Shown here piece by piece: positions 32,719 through 39,515 of a stretch of 41,370 nt of DNA. Location of the stretch: the NCBI GenBank assembly GCA_002373615.1, contig DFKU01000017.1, forward strand, positions 1 through 41,370, read 5' to 3'. The DNA is from Alphaproteobacteria bacterium UBA3637. GTDB lineage: Bacteria; Pseudomonadota; Alphaproteobacteria; CAAHEQ01; UBA3637. The notes under the pieces are model-generated. The model was not told where the DNA came from and ran no database searches. It was given only the letters and a program-made list of their open reading frames with translations. Made by a program: the position numbers and the translations under genes. Each line of letters opens with the position of its first letter. Position 1 is the stretch's first letter.

Positions 32719-34767
32719 TTATACCTCCTCTTTTCTTTTTTTGTTGATTAATTCTTGGTCGCACAAAGGACAGTACTTATGTGCGCCACTGATATACCCG
32801 TGTTTCGGGCAGATTGAATAAACCGGTGTCACAGAAATATATGGCAAACGATAGTTTTCCAACACTCTGCGGACCAAATCTTTGCAGGCCTTGGACGAAG
32901 AAATTCTTTCGTTCATATACAGGTGCAACACTGTGCCGCCTGTATATTGGCTTTGCAAGTCATCCTGATAGTCCAAGGCTTTGAACGGGTCGTCCGTAAA
33001 GCCCACCGGCAATTGGGATGAATTCGTGTAATAAGGGGCATCATGCGTGCCCGCTTGAATAATATCGGGGAAGCGCTTTTGATCTTCTTTGGCAAAACGA
33101 TAGGTCGTGCCTTCGGCAGGAGTGGCTTCCAAATTGTACATATTCCCTGTTTCTTCTTGAAATTTAATAAGGCGTTCACGAATATAGGTCAAAAGTTTTT
33201 TGGCAAATTCACGCCCAAAATCGGTGGTAATATCATCTTTATCGTTTGTAAAGTTACGAATCATTTCATTGATACCATTCACACCGATTGTGGAAAAGTG
33301 TGAATTAAAGCGTCCTAAATACCGTTTCGTATAAGGATAAAGCCCCCGTTCCAATTGCATGGTAATGGTTTGACGTTTAAGCTCCAAGGACTTTTTGGCG
33401 AGTTCCATCAATTCATCCAAACGTTTATAAAGGCCTTCTTCGTTCCCTTTATAAAGGTAACCCAAACGGGCACAGTTGATGGTCACCACACCGATAGATC
33501 CTGTTTGTTCAGCTGAACCAAAAAGTCCACCGCCACGACGCTTTAATTCTGTTAAATCCAAACGCAAGCGGCAGCACATGGAACGCACATCCGATGGCTT
33601 CATGTCGGAATTCACATAGTTGGAGAAATAAGGGAGTCCATATTTAGCGGTCATTTCAAACAACAAATCAATGTTTTCGGAATCCCATGGAAAATCTGAG
33701 GTGATATTGTAGGTCGGAATCGGGAAAGTAAAGGGACGTCCTTTAGCATCGCCTTCCTTCATCACTTCCAAGAAAGCCCGATTTACCATGTCCATTTCCT
33801 TTTGCAATTCCCCATAAGTAAAGGGTTGTTCTTCCCCACCAATGATAGGATGACGATCCTTTAAGTCCGCCGGACAAGTCCAGTCAAAAGTCAAGTTTGT
33901 AAAGGGCGTCTGCGTTCCCCAACGGGACGGTACGTTCAAATTAAAGATAAAGGATTGCATCGCTTGTTTTACGGCCTTATAATCCAGCCCTTCAATGCGA
34001 ATAAAGGGGGCCAAATATGTATCCGCGGATGAAAAAGCCTGAGCCCCTGCCCATTCATTTTGAAGTGTGCCCAAAAAATTCACCATCTGCGAAAAAGCTG
34101 AGACCAAATGGCGTGGAGGCTTGGATTCCGTCTTGTTGGCAACCCCGTTAAAGCCTTCCGTTAAAAGGGTACGTAATGACCAACCGGCGCAATAACCAGA
34201 GAGCATATCCAAATCATGAATATGATAGTCCCCGTTTAAGTGAGCTTGACCGATTTCCGGTGTATAAACGTGTTTCAGCCAGTAATTTGCCACCACTTTA
34301 CCGGATACATTCAAAATCAAGCCACCCAAAGAATAGCCTTGATTTGCATTGGCATTCACGCGCCAGTCAGAACGATCCAAATATTCATTGATGGATGAAA
34401 TGGCATCAATCGCCACCTTTTTATCTTGACGTTGACGTTCCCGTTGTTCACGATAAACAATGTAAGAACGAGCTGTTTTGTAGTAGTTAGAGGAAATCAG
34501 GACCTGCTCCACCACATCTTGAATTTGTTCAATGGTTGGCACAACAGCACCCGCGAAACGGTGTTTTAAGACCTTAATCACTTGACCGGCAAGGAGGGTT
34601 GCTTCATCTTCTCCAAATTCACCCGTAGCAGCTCCTGCTTTGGAAATTGCAGTAACAATTTTTCCAGCGTCAAAAGTGCGCTTTTCACCATCCCGTTTAA
34701 TCACTTCAGAAAGCGGCCCAATATCAATCATTTGATTTAGTTCCTGTTTTTCCGCTTTTTCCAACAT
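32719..34767 (-). CDS. nrdD: Anaerobic ribonucleoside-triphosphate reductase, large part
   Basis: Reduces ribonucleoside triphosphates to deoxynucleotides without oxygen. An N-terminal ATP cone (about 18-112: EVIKRDGEKRTFDAGKIVTA) is followed by the ten-stranded barrel with DYHIHDLDMLSGYC, a conserved CRLRLDLTEL segment and NCARLGYLYKG. Near the end, CPKHGYISGAHKYCPLCD is the four-Cys zinc site. The protein stops 13 residues later, without the usual glycyl-radical loop, which is found in the next small gene. 682 aa. Start ATG 34767 has GGGG at about 10 nt upstream. Operon: nrdD, small glycyl-radical ORF, nrdG. Confidence 0.92.
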   Translation of the reverse strand: MLEKAEKQELNQMIDIGPLSEVIKRDGEKRTFDAGKIVTAISKAGAATGEFGEDEATLLAGQVIKVLKHRFAGAVVPTIEQIQDVVEQVLISSNYYKTARSYIVYREQRERQRQDKKVAIDAISSINEYLDRSDWRVNANANQGYSLGGLILNVSGKVVANYWLKHVYTPEIGQAHLNGDYHIHDLDMLSGYCAGWSLRTLLTEGFNGVANKTESKPPRHLVSAFSQMVNFLGTLQNEWAGAQAFSSADTYLAPFIRIEGLDYKAVKQAMQSFIFNLNVPSRWGTQTPFTNLTFDWTCPADLKDRHPIIGGEEQPFTYGELQKEMDMVNRAFLEVMKEGDAKGRPFTFPIPTYNITSDFPWDSENIDLLFEMTAKYGLPYFSNYVNSDMKPSDVRSMCCRLRLDLTELKRRGGGLFGSAEQTGSIGVVTINCARLGYLYKGNEEGLYKRLDELMELAKKSLELKRQTITMQLERGLYPYTKRYLGRFNSHFSTIGVNGINEMIRNFTNDKDDITTDFGREFAKKLLTYIRERLIKFQEETGNMYNLEATPAEGTTYRFAKEDQKRFPDIIQAGTHDAPYYTNSSQLPVGFTDDPFKALDYQDDLQSQYTGGTVLHLYMNERISSSKACKDLVRRVLENYRLPYISVTPVYSICPKHGYISGAHKYCPLCDQELINKKRKEEV

Positions 34768-35081
34768 TTTGTATATCCCCTTTCTTTTTTAATACTACAT
34801 CTTGTGTAATAGCGTTTTATTTACCTGCCCATAATTGACCGCTTTTTGATCATAAAGTCAACCCCTTTTTTCATATTTTTTTATGTTTTTTATAAAGCAC
34901 TCATTTTATAGGATTTTTTATGTCGTTTTTTGTCTGACGTTTACAAAAAAATGACGGAATTTTTTCCTTTTTTAATTAGTTGTAAACCCCAAAAATAACA
35001 CCGATTAGTTGAAAAAAATGCGAAACATTCGGTAGAATATGGGAAAAGACAAAAAAGAAACGATTCGTTTTAAAATAGGAC
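34768..35081. other. AT-rich intergenic region upstream of nrdD
   Basis: No ORF of note. On the minus strand TTGACT (rc of 34855-34860) is a possible -35 box for nrdD, but the -10 is not convincing. TTGATCA near 34846 is at best half of an FNR-type site. Nothing else recognisable. Confidence 0.4.
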
Positions 35082-35110
35082 TTGACTTTTCCGAATCGAT
35101 TCGTTAAAAT
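35082..35110 (+). promoter_or_regulatory. Promoter of tRNA-Gly with embedded palindrome
   Basis: TTGACT (35082-35087), 17-nt spacer, TAAAAT (35105-35110). The spacer contains the perfect palindrome CGAATCGATTCG (35092-35103). A near-copy of the downstream half with the following TAAAATAGG (35061-35079) lies 36 nt upstream. This is operator-like, unusual for a tRNA promoter. Confidence 0.6.
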
Positions 35111-35143
35111 AAGGTCATTCGATCATAAAAAAGGAGATTAAAT

Positions 35144-35161
35144 ATGGATAAACATTGGTAA
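35144..35161 (+). CDS. Possible leader pentapeptide MDKHW before tRNA-Gly
   Basis: A consensus AAGGAG (35131-35136) lies 7 nt before an ATG that reads five codons and stops 9 nt before tRNA-Gly. Placement behind the promoter puts it on the tRNA precursor. It may be a coincidence or a translated leader. Confidence 0.25.
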   Translation: MDKHW

Positions 35162-35170
35162 CTCAGATTT

Positions 35171-35244
35171 GCGGGTGTAGCACAATGGTAGTGCAGCAGC
35201 TTCCCAAGCTGACTACGTGAGTTCGATTCTCATCACCCGCTCCA
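35171..35244 (+). tRNA. tRNA-Gly (anticodon CCC)
   Basis: Acceptor GCGGGTG/CACCCGC, discriminator T and encoded CCA. Anticodon loop TTCCCAA gives CCC. T-loop TTCGATT. 74 nt including CCA. Its last 19 nt plus 5 flanking bases recur exactly at 35498-35521. Confidence 0.95.
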
Positions 35245-35521
35245 ATAAATAAAATCCGGCCTGTTGGTCGGGTTTTATTTTTGGAAGTGGTGTGAGGCAA
35301 GAACTGCGTAAATAAAAACTGTCCAGTGAACAGTTTTTATGCGCAAAGCAATGAAACTTCACAAAAATAAGTGCATTCCTTTGCACGCCATTTTTGTGTT
35401 AGTTGGAATTGGTAGTGAGGTCGGTGAGCCAAAGGCGAACGACGCCGAAGGCGGTCCCGAATAAAATGAGGGATAAATTGCCTTTCGAGCAATTTACATT
35501 CTCATCACCCGCTCCAATAAA
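35226..35521 (+). mobile_element. 272-bp ORF-free unit bounded by exact 24-bp tRNA-Gly 3'-end repeats
   Basis: The 24 bases at 35226-35249 (from the T-loop through CCA plus AATAAA) recur exactly at 35498-35521, with start-to-start distance 272 bp. Between them lie the tRNA terminator, an 11-bp hairpin with loop CCAGTGA (35312-35340) followed by GCGCAAAGCAATGA, a second hairpin (about 35361-35398), CGCC-gaa-GGCG (35443-35453) and TAAATTGC/GCAATTTA (35474-35496). Duplicated tRNA ends are the classic mark of site-specific integration into tRNA genes. The unit has no credible gene, so it is probably a non-autonomous miniature element or a remnant (inference). Confidence 0.6.
35248..35283 (+). terminator. 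Terminator of tRNA-Gly
   Basis: AATAAAATCCGGCC (35248-35261) pairs along all 14 positions (with G-T pairs) with GGTCGGGTTTTATT (35266-35279), ending in T residues. Confidence 0.85.
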
Positions 35522-35524
35522 ACG

Positions 35525-35668
35525 AGCCACCGATTCATCAGTGGCTGTTATAAATGGTGGGCGAGTGGATGCTATCTTCGAATAAATTTGGATGAGTTAT
35601 TACACCTCTCCGAACGAATTCAAAATATCAAAAATAAACTTTAAGTTTTTTCCCACAAAAAAGAAAAT
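35525..35668 (+). repeat. tRNA-Lys-end repeat, copy A
   Basis: The first 39 nt (35525-35563: an AGCCACC-type hairpin, then TGGTGGGCG) match the terminator and 3' end of tRNA-Lys at 37384-37422 in 33 of 39 positions. The following roughly 105 nt align without gaps to copy B at 36281-36424. There is no ORF inside. Confidence 0.75.
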
Positions 35669-35678
35669 GTCAAAATTA

Positions 35679-35708
35679 TTGACTTTAATAAAGCAAATAT
35701 GATAGAAT
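35679..35708 (+). promoter_or_regulatory. Promoter of the deoxyribosyltransferase-like gene
   Basis: TTGACT (35679-35684), 18-nt spacer, TAGAAT (35703-35708). This places the start near 35714 and supports ATG 35735 over the in-frame ATG 35699. Confidence 0.55.
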
Positions 35709-35734
35709 CATCTCATAATTTTGAGGAAAAAAAT

Positions 35735-36157
35735 ATGAACCTAATTGAAAAGAAACCTGTTGTTTTTACAGCGCAGTCAAAAAAGAACTTTTTTATGAGG
35801 ATGCTTGTTTGTAAATATGTTTTTGAACATGGAGGCATACCTCTTAACCCTTTTAATGTATTTGGATATTTCCTATATGAACTGGTGGACAGAGATTTGG
35901 TTCGTAATGGAAATAATAATTTGATTGCTCGTTCAGATGAAGTATGGTTTTTTGGTGAAATTGCTGACGGTTGCGTTTCCGAGATAGAGTATGCAATGGA
36001 ATTAGGAAAAAAGATTGCTTTTTATAAAATGGGTTCTACTTACCAATCAATAGAAAAATGTGCGATTGATGAATTGATTTTTGAAGATGAAGTGACGGTA
36101 GATACTGAAAAACTGAAACAAAAAATAAAAGAATATCCGTATATTAGTCTCTTATAA
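35735..36157 (+). CDS. Nucleoside 2-deoxyribosyltransferase/TIR-like fold protein
   Basis: 140 aa, soluble. The pattern of an N-terminal strand (KPVVFTAQSKKNF), a helix ending CKYVFEHGGIPLNPFNVFGY and then ARSDEVWFFGEIADGCVSEIEYAMELGKKIAFYKMG resembles the nucleoside 2-deoxyribosyltransferase/DUF4406 group. In that group the G-C-V-S-E-I-E-Y-A segment carries the catalytic Glu (here E87 or E89). The related TIR and SLOG folds act on NAD or nucleotides in defence systems. Start ATG 35735 has GAGG 9 nt upstream. It lies between tRNA-Lys-end copies A and B with its own promoter, and a stem-loop follows its stop. Substrate and role are unknown. Confidence 0.55.
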   Translation: MNLIEKKPVVFTAQSKKNFFMRMLVCKYVFEHGGIPLNPFNVFGYFLYELVDRDLVRNGNNNLIARSDEVWFFGEIADGCVSEIEYAMELGKKIAFYKMGSTYQSIEKCAIDELIFEDEVTVDTEKLKQKIKEYPYISLL

Positions 36158-36200
36158 ATTTTTTAGATGAGGGCGAGACTTTTCTGAATTTTATTTTAAG

Positions 36201-36252
36201 AGTTCGAAATTGCTAAATTTTTAGCATTTTTCAAAAATGTTAATTTCGAACT
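36201..36252 (+). repeat. Cassette stem-loop H1
   Basis: AGTTCGAAATT (36201-36211) pairs with AATTTCGAACT (36242-36252), an 11-bp stem. The 30-nt interior contains a small GCTAAA/TTTAGC hairpin. The stem-loop follows the stop of the gene at 35735 and precedes tail copy B. It is one of five such structures (H1-H5). Confidence 0.65.
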
Positions 36253-36280
36253 TGCGCAAGTACTTATAAAATATGGAAAA

Positions 36281-36424
36281 AGCCACCGATTGAATGGTGA
36301 CTGTACTAAATGGTGGGGGATTGCACGCTATCTTCGAATAAATGTGGATGGGTTAATGCTGCTTACCGAACGAATTCAAAAGATCAAAAACAAGCTTTAG
36401 CTTCTTCCCACAAGAACGAAATAT
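36281..36424 (+). repeat. tRNA-Lys-end repeat, copy B
   Basis: The first 39 nt match the tRNA-Lys terminator/3' end (37384-37422) in 35 of 39 positions and copy A in 31 of 39. The rest is gap-free and about four-fifths identical to copy A; for example the 17 nt from GCTATCTTCG and the 16 nt from CCGAACGAATTC are unchanged. It ends 5 bp from the stop of the next gene. Confidence 0.75.
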
Positions 36425-36429
36425 CTGAA

Positions 36430-37242
36430 TTAAATTCCCATGGGACCTTTCTTTCTGTCCATTCCCATTTTTAAAAATGGACATACTTGTTTTTCTTTAT
36501 CTAAAGAAGATGTATAAAGAGGTGTTTCTGTTACGATACCTTTTTCATCTTTTTGAATATGAATAGCCTCATCAACAGCTAAGGGGTCTTTTCCACAATA
36601 CTTTAAGGCTAAACGTTTAGAGGTTGTAGTGCTTTCTTGTAATAATTTATTATAATCTTTACGAAATTCTGGATTTTTACACATTCTATCTGCAAGTGAT
36701 TGCCACATATCTACCCCAATTATTCCATTATCATCCCCAATAGCAAGACAACTGGAACTCCAACCATCGTACCCTGAAATTTTAAAAAGGCAATTTTCTT
36801 TTGTTGCAAATCTTGACAAAGAAAAAGACTTGATAATTTGATTTTGCCCTTTTTGATCTTTATATTCTAAATCTTTTATTTGGCTAATTGTATCTTTGTA
36901 TTTAAAAAAGAGTGAGTTTAGTTCTTTGGACAATTCCATATCAAATTGCCAATCTGGATAAGTTATATTATCTTTATCCACTTTCACTCCAATCAATAAT
37001 CCATTTCCAGTTTCATTTTTGTATAAAAACTCATCAAAATGAGAAATTGCACTTTCCTTATTATTCCAAACGTAAAAACCATCTTTTTGTCCCCCTAAAC
37101 CTCTTCCAGTTGGCAAAGCTCCTTCATTTAGATATGATCTTAAGCTTTCTGAATCACGTGATGTATGCCACAATATGATTTCGTTTGGGGCAGATTGACA
37201 AACATTTTTAGCAAGTAATTCAGTTATATTCTTAGCGTTCAT
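36430..37242 (-). CDS. Unknown protein, possibly ADP-ribosyltransferase-like
   Basis: 270 aa, soluble, no signal peptide. The N-terminal third has IILWHTSRDSESLRSYLNEG (H26), then a Gly-rich turn GRGLGGQKDGFYVWNNKESA (Y57) and AISHFDEFL. This spacing of a His-Thr/Ser strand, a helix and a G-F-Y strand recalls the ADP-ribosyltransferase (DUF3990/PARP-like) fold, but a third catalytic residue is not assigned, so this is a tentative reading. The remaining two thirds show no known motif; they contain several Cys and end basic. ATG 37242 has GGAGA 7 nt upstream; no clear promoter. It is the only cargo gene of the array pointing left apart from the small ORF at 37619. Confidence 0.45.
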   Translation of the reverse strand: MNAKNITELLAKNVCQSAPNEIILWHTSRDSESLRSYLNEGALPTGRGLGGQKDGFYVWNNKESAISHFDEFLYKNETGNGLLIGVKVDKDNITYPDWQFDMELSKELNSLFFKYKDTISQIKDLEYKDQKGQNQIIKSFSLSRFATKENCLFKISGYDGWSSSCLAIGDDNGIIGVDMWQSLADRMCKNPEFRKDYNKLLQESTTTSKRLALKYCGKDPLAVDEAIHIQKDEKGIVTETPLYTSSLDKEKQVCPFLKMGMDRKKGPMGI

Positions 37243-37303
37243 TGTAGTTCTCCATTTTATTTAAATAAATTCTGGCATATTTTTCTATAAAAAGAAATAA
37301 AAA

Positions 37304-37373
37304 AGTTCGAAACTGTTCGATTTTTTGTGTTTTTTTAAAAAAACATCTTCGAACTCGCATAAAAGCTTGCGAG
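37304..37373 (+). repeat. Cassette stem-loop H2
   Basis: AGTTCGAA (37304-37311) pairs with TTCGAACT (37348-37355) across a 36-nt AT-rich loop. A second hairpin CTCGCA/TGCGAG (37354-37373) leads into the A-rich TAAAAGAAAAAG spacer and then the tRNA-Lys terminator. Same layout as H3-H5. Confidence 0.65.
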
Positions 37374-37379
37374 TAAAAG

Positions 37380-37405
37380 AAAAAGCCACCGATTAAAAGG
37401 TGGCT
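37380..37405 (-). terminator. Terminator of tRNA-Lys
   Basis: Minus-strand hairpin AGCCACC/GGTGGCT (37384-37405 on plus) followed by a T-rich run on the minus strand (rc of AAGAAAAA). Copies of it accompany tail repeats A and B. Confidence 0.7.
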
Positions 37406-37413
37406 GTACTAAA

Positions 37414-37489
<76 letters not shown>

Positions 37490-37502
37490 CAAAGTGATGT
37501 TT

Positions 37503-37531
37503 ATTTTAGTCAAAATAATTATTAAAGTCAA
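37503..37531 (-). promoter_or_regulatory. Promoter of tRNA-Lys
   Basis: Minus strand TTGACT (37531-37526), 17-nt spacer, TAAAAT (37508-37503). Confidence 0.7.
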
Positions 37532-37618
37532 GAAATTTTTTAAAAATAAGAAAAAACAAGTTCTGCTGCGCTTCAAAAACAATGTCTCTACAGCTATATT
37601 TTTATTTTAAATAAATAC

Positions 37619-37804
37619 CTATCGTGAACGAGCTTTACTACGAAAAGCCATCAGAAGAGACTTTTTAGATATTTTTTTAGGAACAATTTCCTCGTGCTCA
37701 TCTTCTTGATAAAAAGCTTTAATCATACCATGAATAAGCACAGGAAGAATTATTATTCCTAACAATGTTTCTTTTGTATTTTTTATCAGATTATTTTCTT
37801 TCAT
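37619..37804 (-). CDS. Small membrane protein (61 aa), unknown
   Basis: A short polar N-terminus, one hydrophobic segment ETLLGIIILPVLIHGMIKAF (about 12-31), an acidic patch and a strongly basic C-terminus (KKISKKSLLMAFRSKARSR). The arrangement is that of a small inner-membrane protein, possibly toxin-like. Only a weak GAAAG site precedes ATG 37804, and no clear promoter was found. It sits between tRNA-Lys and the NADAR gene. Might be a chance ORF. The remaining sequence to 37950 holds nothing I recognise. Confidence 0.4.
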   Translation of the reverse strand: MKENNLIKNTKETLLGIIILPVLIHGMIKAFYQEDEHEEIVPKKISKKSLLMAFRSKARSR

Positions 37805-37953
37805 TTATATAACTTTCAAAGATTTTCGGGAGGATTTTATCAAATCTTGTCAATAAAAATATAGGTGAAAGTGAAAACAATAGCTGCTTCTAATCAATAG
37901 ATGCAACGCCACATTGACCCGTCATGCAATTTCCGAGACGATTTTATACTATA

Positions 37954-37982
37954 TTGACATCTGAAATAATTACTGATAAAGT
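37954..37982 (+). promoter_or_regulatory. Promoter of the NADAR gene
   Basis: TTGACA (37954-37959), 17-nt spacer, TAAAGT (37977-37982). Confidence 0.65.
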
Positions 37983-38002
37983 ATTTTTGAAAGGTTTCTA
38001 TA

Positions 38003-38461
38003 ATGCCAAAAGAAATAAGATTTTGTACTCCAAAAGGGGAATATTGGTTTTTATCACCACTGGCTGATTTTCCGATAAAAATGGCAGTAGATGGTACGGA
38101 TTATGTTTTTCCGACTGTTGAACATTACTATCAAGCGATGAAATTTTATGCCTCAGATAAAAGATTTGATGTTATTTTAAAATTAAAAAATCCTGATGAA
38201 GCTCGATTGCTTACCAAAACAGCAGAATATAAAATAAATCGCAGGAAAGATTTTGATATCAACAAATTTAATATTATGGAAAAAGCCTTATATGCTAAAT
38301 TTATTCAAAATCCTGATGCAGCAGAATTGTTAAAATCCACGGGCGATGCAATATTGATTAAATCATGCCCTGTATGTTATAAATGTGGATTTGGTGAAGG
38401 AAGTGGCATGAATCGCATGGGCAAAGTTTTGATGAAAATCAGGTCAGAAATTCAAAAATAA
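38003..38461 (+). CDS. NADAR-domain protein (YbiA/DUF1768 family)
   Basis: 152 aa, a single NADAR domain. Typical elements are WFLSPLADFPIKM, YVFPTVEHYYQAMKF (about 34-48), the helix ALYAKFIQNPDAAELLKSTGDA and the C-terminal glycine-rich stretch GFGEGSGMNRMGKVLMKI, which replaces the more common WGxGxxxxGxN-x-LGxxLM. Family members are N-glycosidases acting on riboflavin-pathway intermediates (YbiA). Others remove ADP-ribose from guanine in DNA or RNA, countering DarT-type toxins. Start ATG 38003 has AAAGG 8 nt upstream. It has its own promoter and is followed by stem-loop H3. In this context an antitoxin or defence role is plausible (inference). Confidence 0.82.
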   Translation: MPKEIRFCTPKGEYWFLSPLADFPIKMAVDGTDYVFPTVEHYYQAMKFYASDKRFDVILKLKNPDEARLLTKTAEYKINRRKDFDINKFNIMEKALYAKFIQNPDAAELLKSTGDAILIKSCPVCYKCGFGEGSGMNRMGKVLMKIRSEIQK

Positions 38462-38471
38462 AATGTACTCA

Positions 38472-38524
38472 TGGTTCGAGCCGAAGCAAAAAATGAGCTA
38501 TTTTTAAATTTTGTGTTCGAACCA
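38472..38524 (+). repeat. Cassette stem-loop H3
   Basis: TGGTTCGA (38472-38479) pairs with TCGAACCA (38517-38524) across a 37-nt loop, 10 nt after the NADAR stop. The spacer AGAATAATTGCTTACG and AATAAAAGAAAAA follows, then hairpin GTCC/GGAC (38555-38568). Confidence 0.65.
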
Positions 38525-38623
38525 GAATAATTGCTTACGAATAAAAGAAAAAATGTCCATTTCTGGACGCTTGTGCCAATTCCGACATCAATTCGCCTAC
38601 ATTTCCATTTGGCTCATTGTGTC

Positions 38624-38790
38624 TCATTGCTTTGCGCACAAAAATAATTCACTGGATTATTTTTGTTTTGCTCAGTGGCTGGGGTGGCTGATTGTAAATC
38701 GCGAGGGCGATTTATCCCTTTGGGAACGCCTATGGCGTCCACTCACTAAAATCCGCGAGCAAACCAACTTCGTTGGACCGAACCCAATAC
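38624..38790 (-). repeat. Copy R3 of the tRNA-associated element around a tRNA-Gln end
   Basis: Read on the minus strand: hairpin CCAAC-gaa-GTTGG (about 38785-38773), CGCC-ata-GGCG (38737-38727) and an 8-bp stem TAAATCGC/GCGATTTA (38714-38695). Next is CAGCCACCCCAGCCA (38690-38676), identical to the tRNA-Gln 3' end. Then come an 11-bp hairpin with loop CCAGTGA (38666-38638) and GCGCAAAGCAATGA (38637-38624). Loop and flank are identical to the tRNA-Gly unit, while the stem arms differ but still pair. Confidence 0.65.
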
Positions 38791-38808
38791 ACCTTAGCCA
38801 ATAAAAAA

Positions 38809-38841
38809 CCGCCCAAACGGGCGGCCTTTTATTGGCTGGGG
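38809..38841. repeat. Terminator-like hairpin plus tRNA-Gln-end fragment (tail T3)
   Basis: CCGCCC-AAAC-GGGCGG (38809-38824), then TTTTA and TTGGCTGGGG (38832-38841). This is the same order as the real tRNA-Gln terminator followed by its 3' end (40289-40325), but the homology stops after ten bases. Confidence 0.5.
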
Positions 38842-38869
38842 ACGTCTTGCTATACACGGACTACAAAAC

Positions 38870-38898
38870 TTGACATTTTTAATAAAAGTTGGTATACT
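38870..38898 (+). promoter_or_regulatory. Promoter of the orphan gene at 38932
   Basis: Consensus TTGACA (38870-38875), 17-nt spacer, TATACT (38893-38898). Confidence 0.8.
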
Positions 38899-38931
38899 TA
38901 AACTCAGATAGTGTGTGAAAGGAAAATATAA

Positions 38932-39285
38932 ATGACGAAACTGCCCGAAAAGAAATCTAATTTGGACCTGTTCTACCAAAACATCAGTCACTTACCAAAA
39001 CAGTATTGCAACGAAGTTTTTGATCTATTAGAATCCTTTCAAAAATCTTCAGGTCAAAAAAAAGATTTACTTATACGAATCGGGAAATATATGGCTTTAA
39101 ATAATGCAGAACCTGAAGAAATTTCAAATGAAGATATATTCGAAAAAACCTCACCTTTACAAGATGCCCCACTATACATTTCTGCTTATCTAAATGCACC
39201 CGTTGAAACACAAAAGAAAATAAAAGAAAAATTATTCTCCCCATTTCCTTTTAGAATTTTAAGAGATTTTAGAAAAGAAAGATAA
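38932..39285 (+). CDS. Orphan cytoplasmic protein (117 aa), unknown
   Basis: Mostly helical and charged: LFYQNISHLPKQYCNEVFDL, then a Lys-rich stretch, EEISNEDIFEKTSP, a short APLYISAYLNAP segment and a basic C-terminus (FRILRDFRKER). No signal peptide, membrane segment or enzymatic motif is visible. Start ATG 38932 has GAAAGGA 8 nt upstream, behind a near-consensus promoter. It is bounded on the left by a tRNA-Gln-end fragment and on the right by stem-loop H4 and another fragment, so it is a single-gene cassette. I do not recognise the family. Confidence 0.6.
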   Translation: MTKLPEKKSNLDLFYQNISHLPKQYCNEVFDLLESFQKSSGQKKDLLIRIGKYMALNNAEPEEISNEDIFEKTSPLQDAPLYISAYLNAPVETQKKIKEKLFSPFPFRILRDFRKER

Positions 39286-39315
39286 GACAGCTCAATCTAC
39301 TTATCGATTTAAAAA

Positions 39316-39366
39316 AGTCCGTGTAAAGCGAAAAATTGACCATTTTTGAACAGTCATACACGGACT
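39316..39366 (+). repeat. Cassette stem-loop H4
   Basis: AGTCCGTGTA (39316-39325) pairs perfectly with TACACGGACT (39357-39366) across a 31-nt loop. The arm sequence is entirely different from H1-H3. It is followed by the A-rich AAAAGAAAAAG spacer, a hairpin GTCAT/ATGAC (39399-39413) and a tRNA-Gln-end fragment TGGCTGG (39424-39430). Confidence 0.65.
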
Positions 39367-39459
39367 CGTATAAATAATTGATTTTAAAAGAAAAAGTCGT
39401 CATTTTAGATGACTTGTTCGATATGGCTGGAGTCATCGTGCAATTTTCGAGCTGAAAAT

Positions 39460-39488
39460 TTGATTTATGCATGAAGATATGCTATAAT
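39460..39488 (+). promoter_or_regulatory. Promoter of the YwqK-like gene
   Basis: TTGATT (39460-39465), 17-nt spacer, TATAAT (39483-39488). Confidence 0.75.
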
Positions 39489-39515
39489 AAAAACAAATAA
39501 AAGGAAGGTCATAAA

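Noticed and set aside
34840..34862. FNR-type operator upstream of nrdD
   Set aside because: TTGATCATAAAGTCAA does not have the TTGATxxxxATCAA spacing; only a half-site matches.
35403..35585. 60-aa ORF across the tRNA-Gly unit
   Set aside because: It runs through the hairpin arm, the tRNA-end copy and repeat A, without a ribosome binding site.
38511..38804. 97-aa ORF in the tRNA-Gln tail region
   Set aside because: It is made entirely of H3, repeat arms and tRNA-end sequence.
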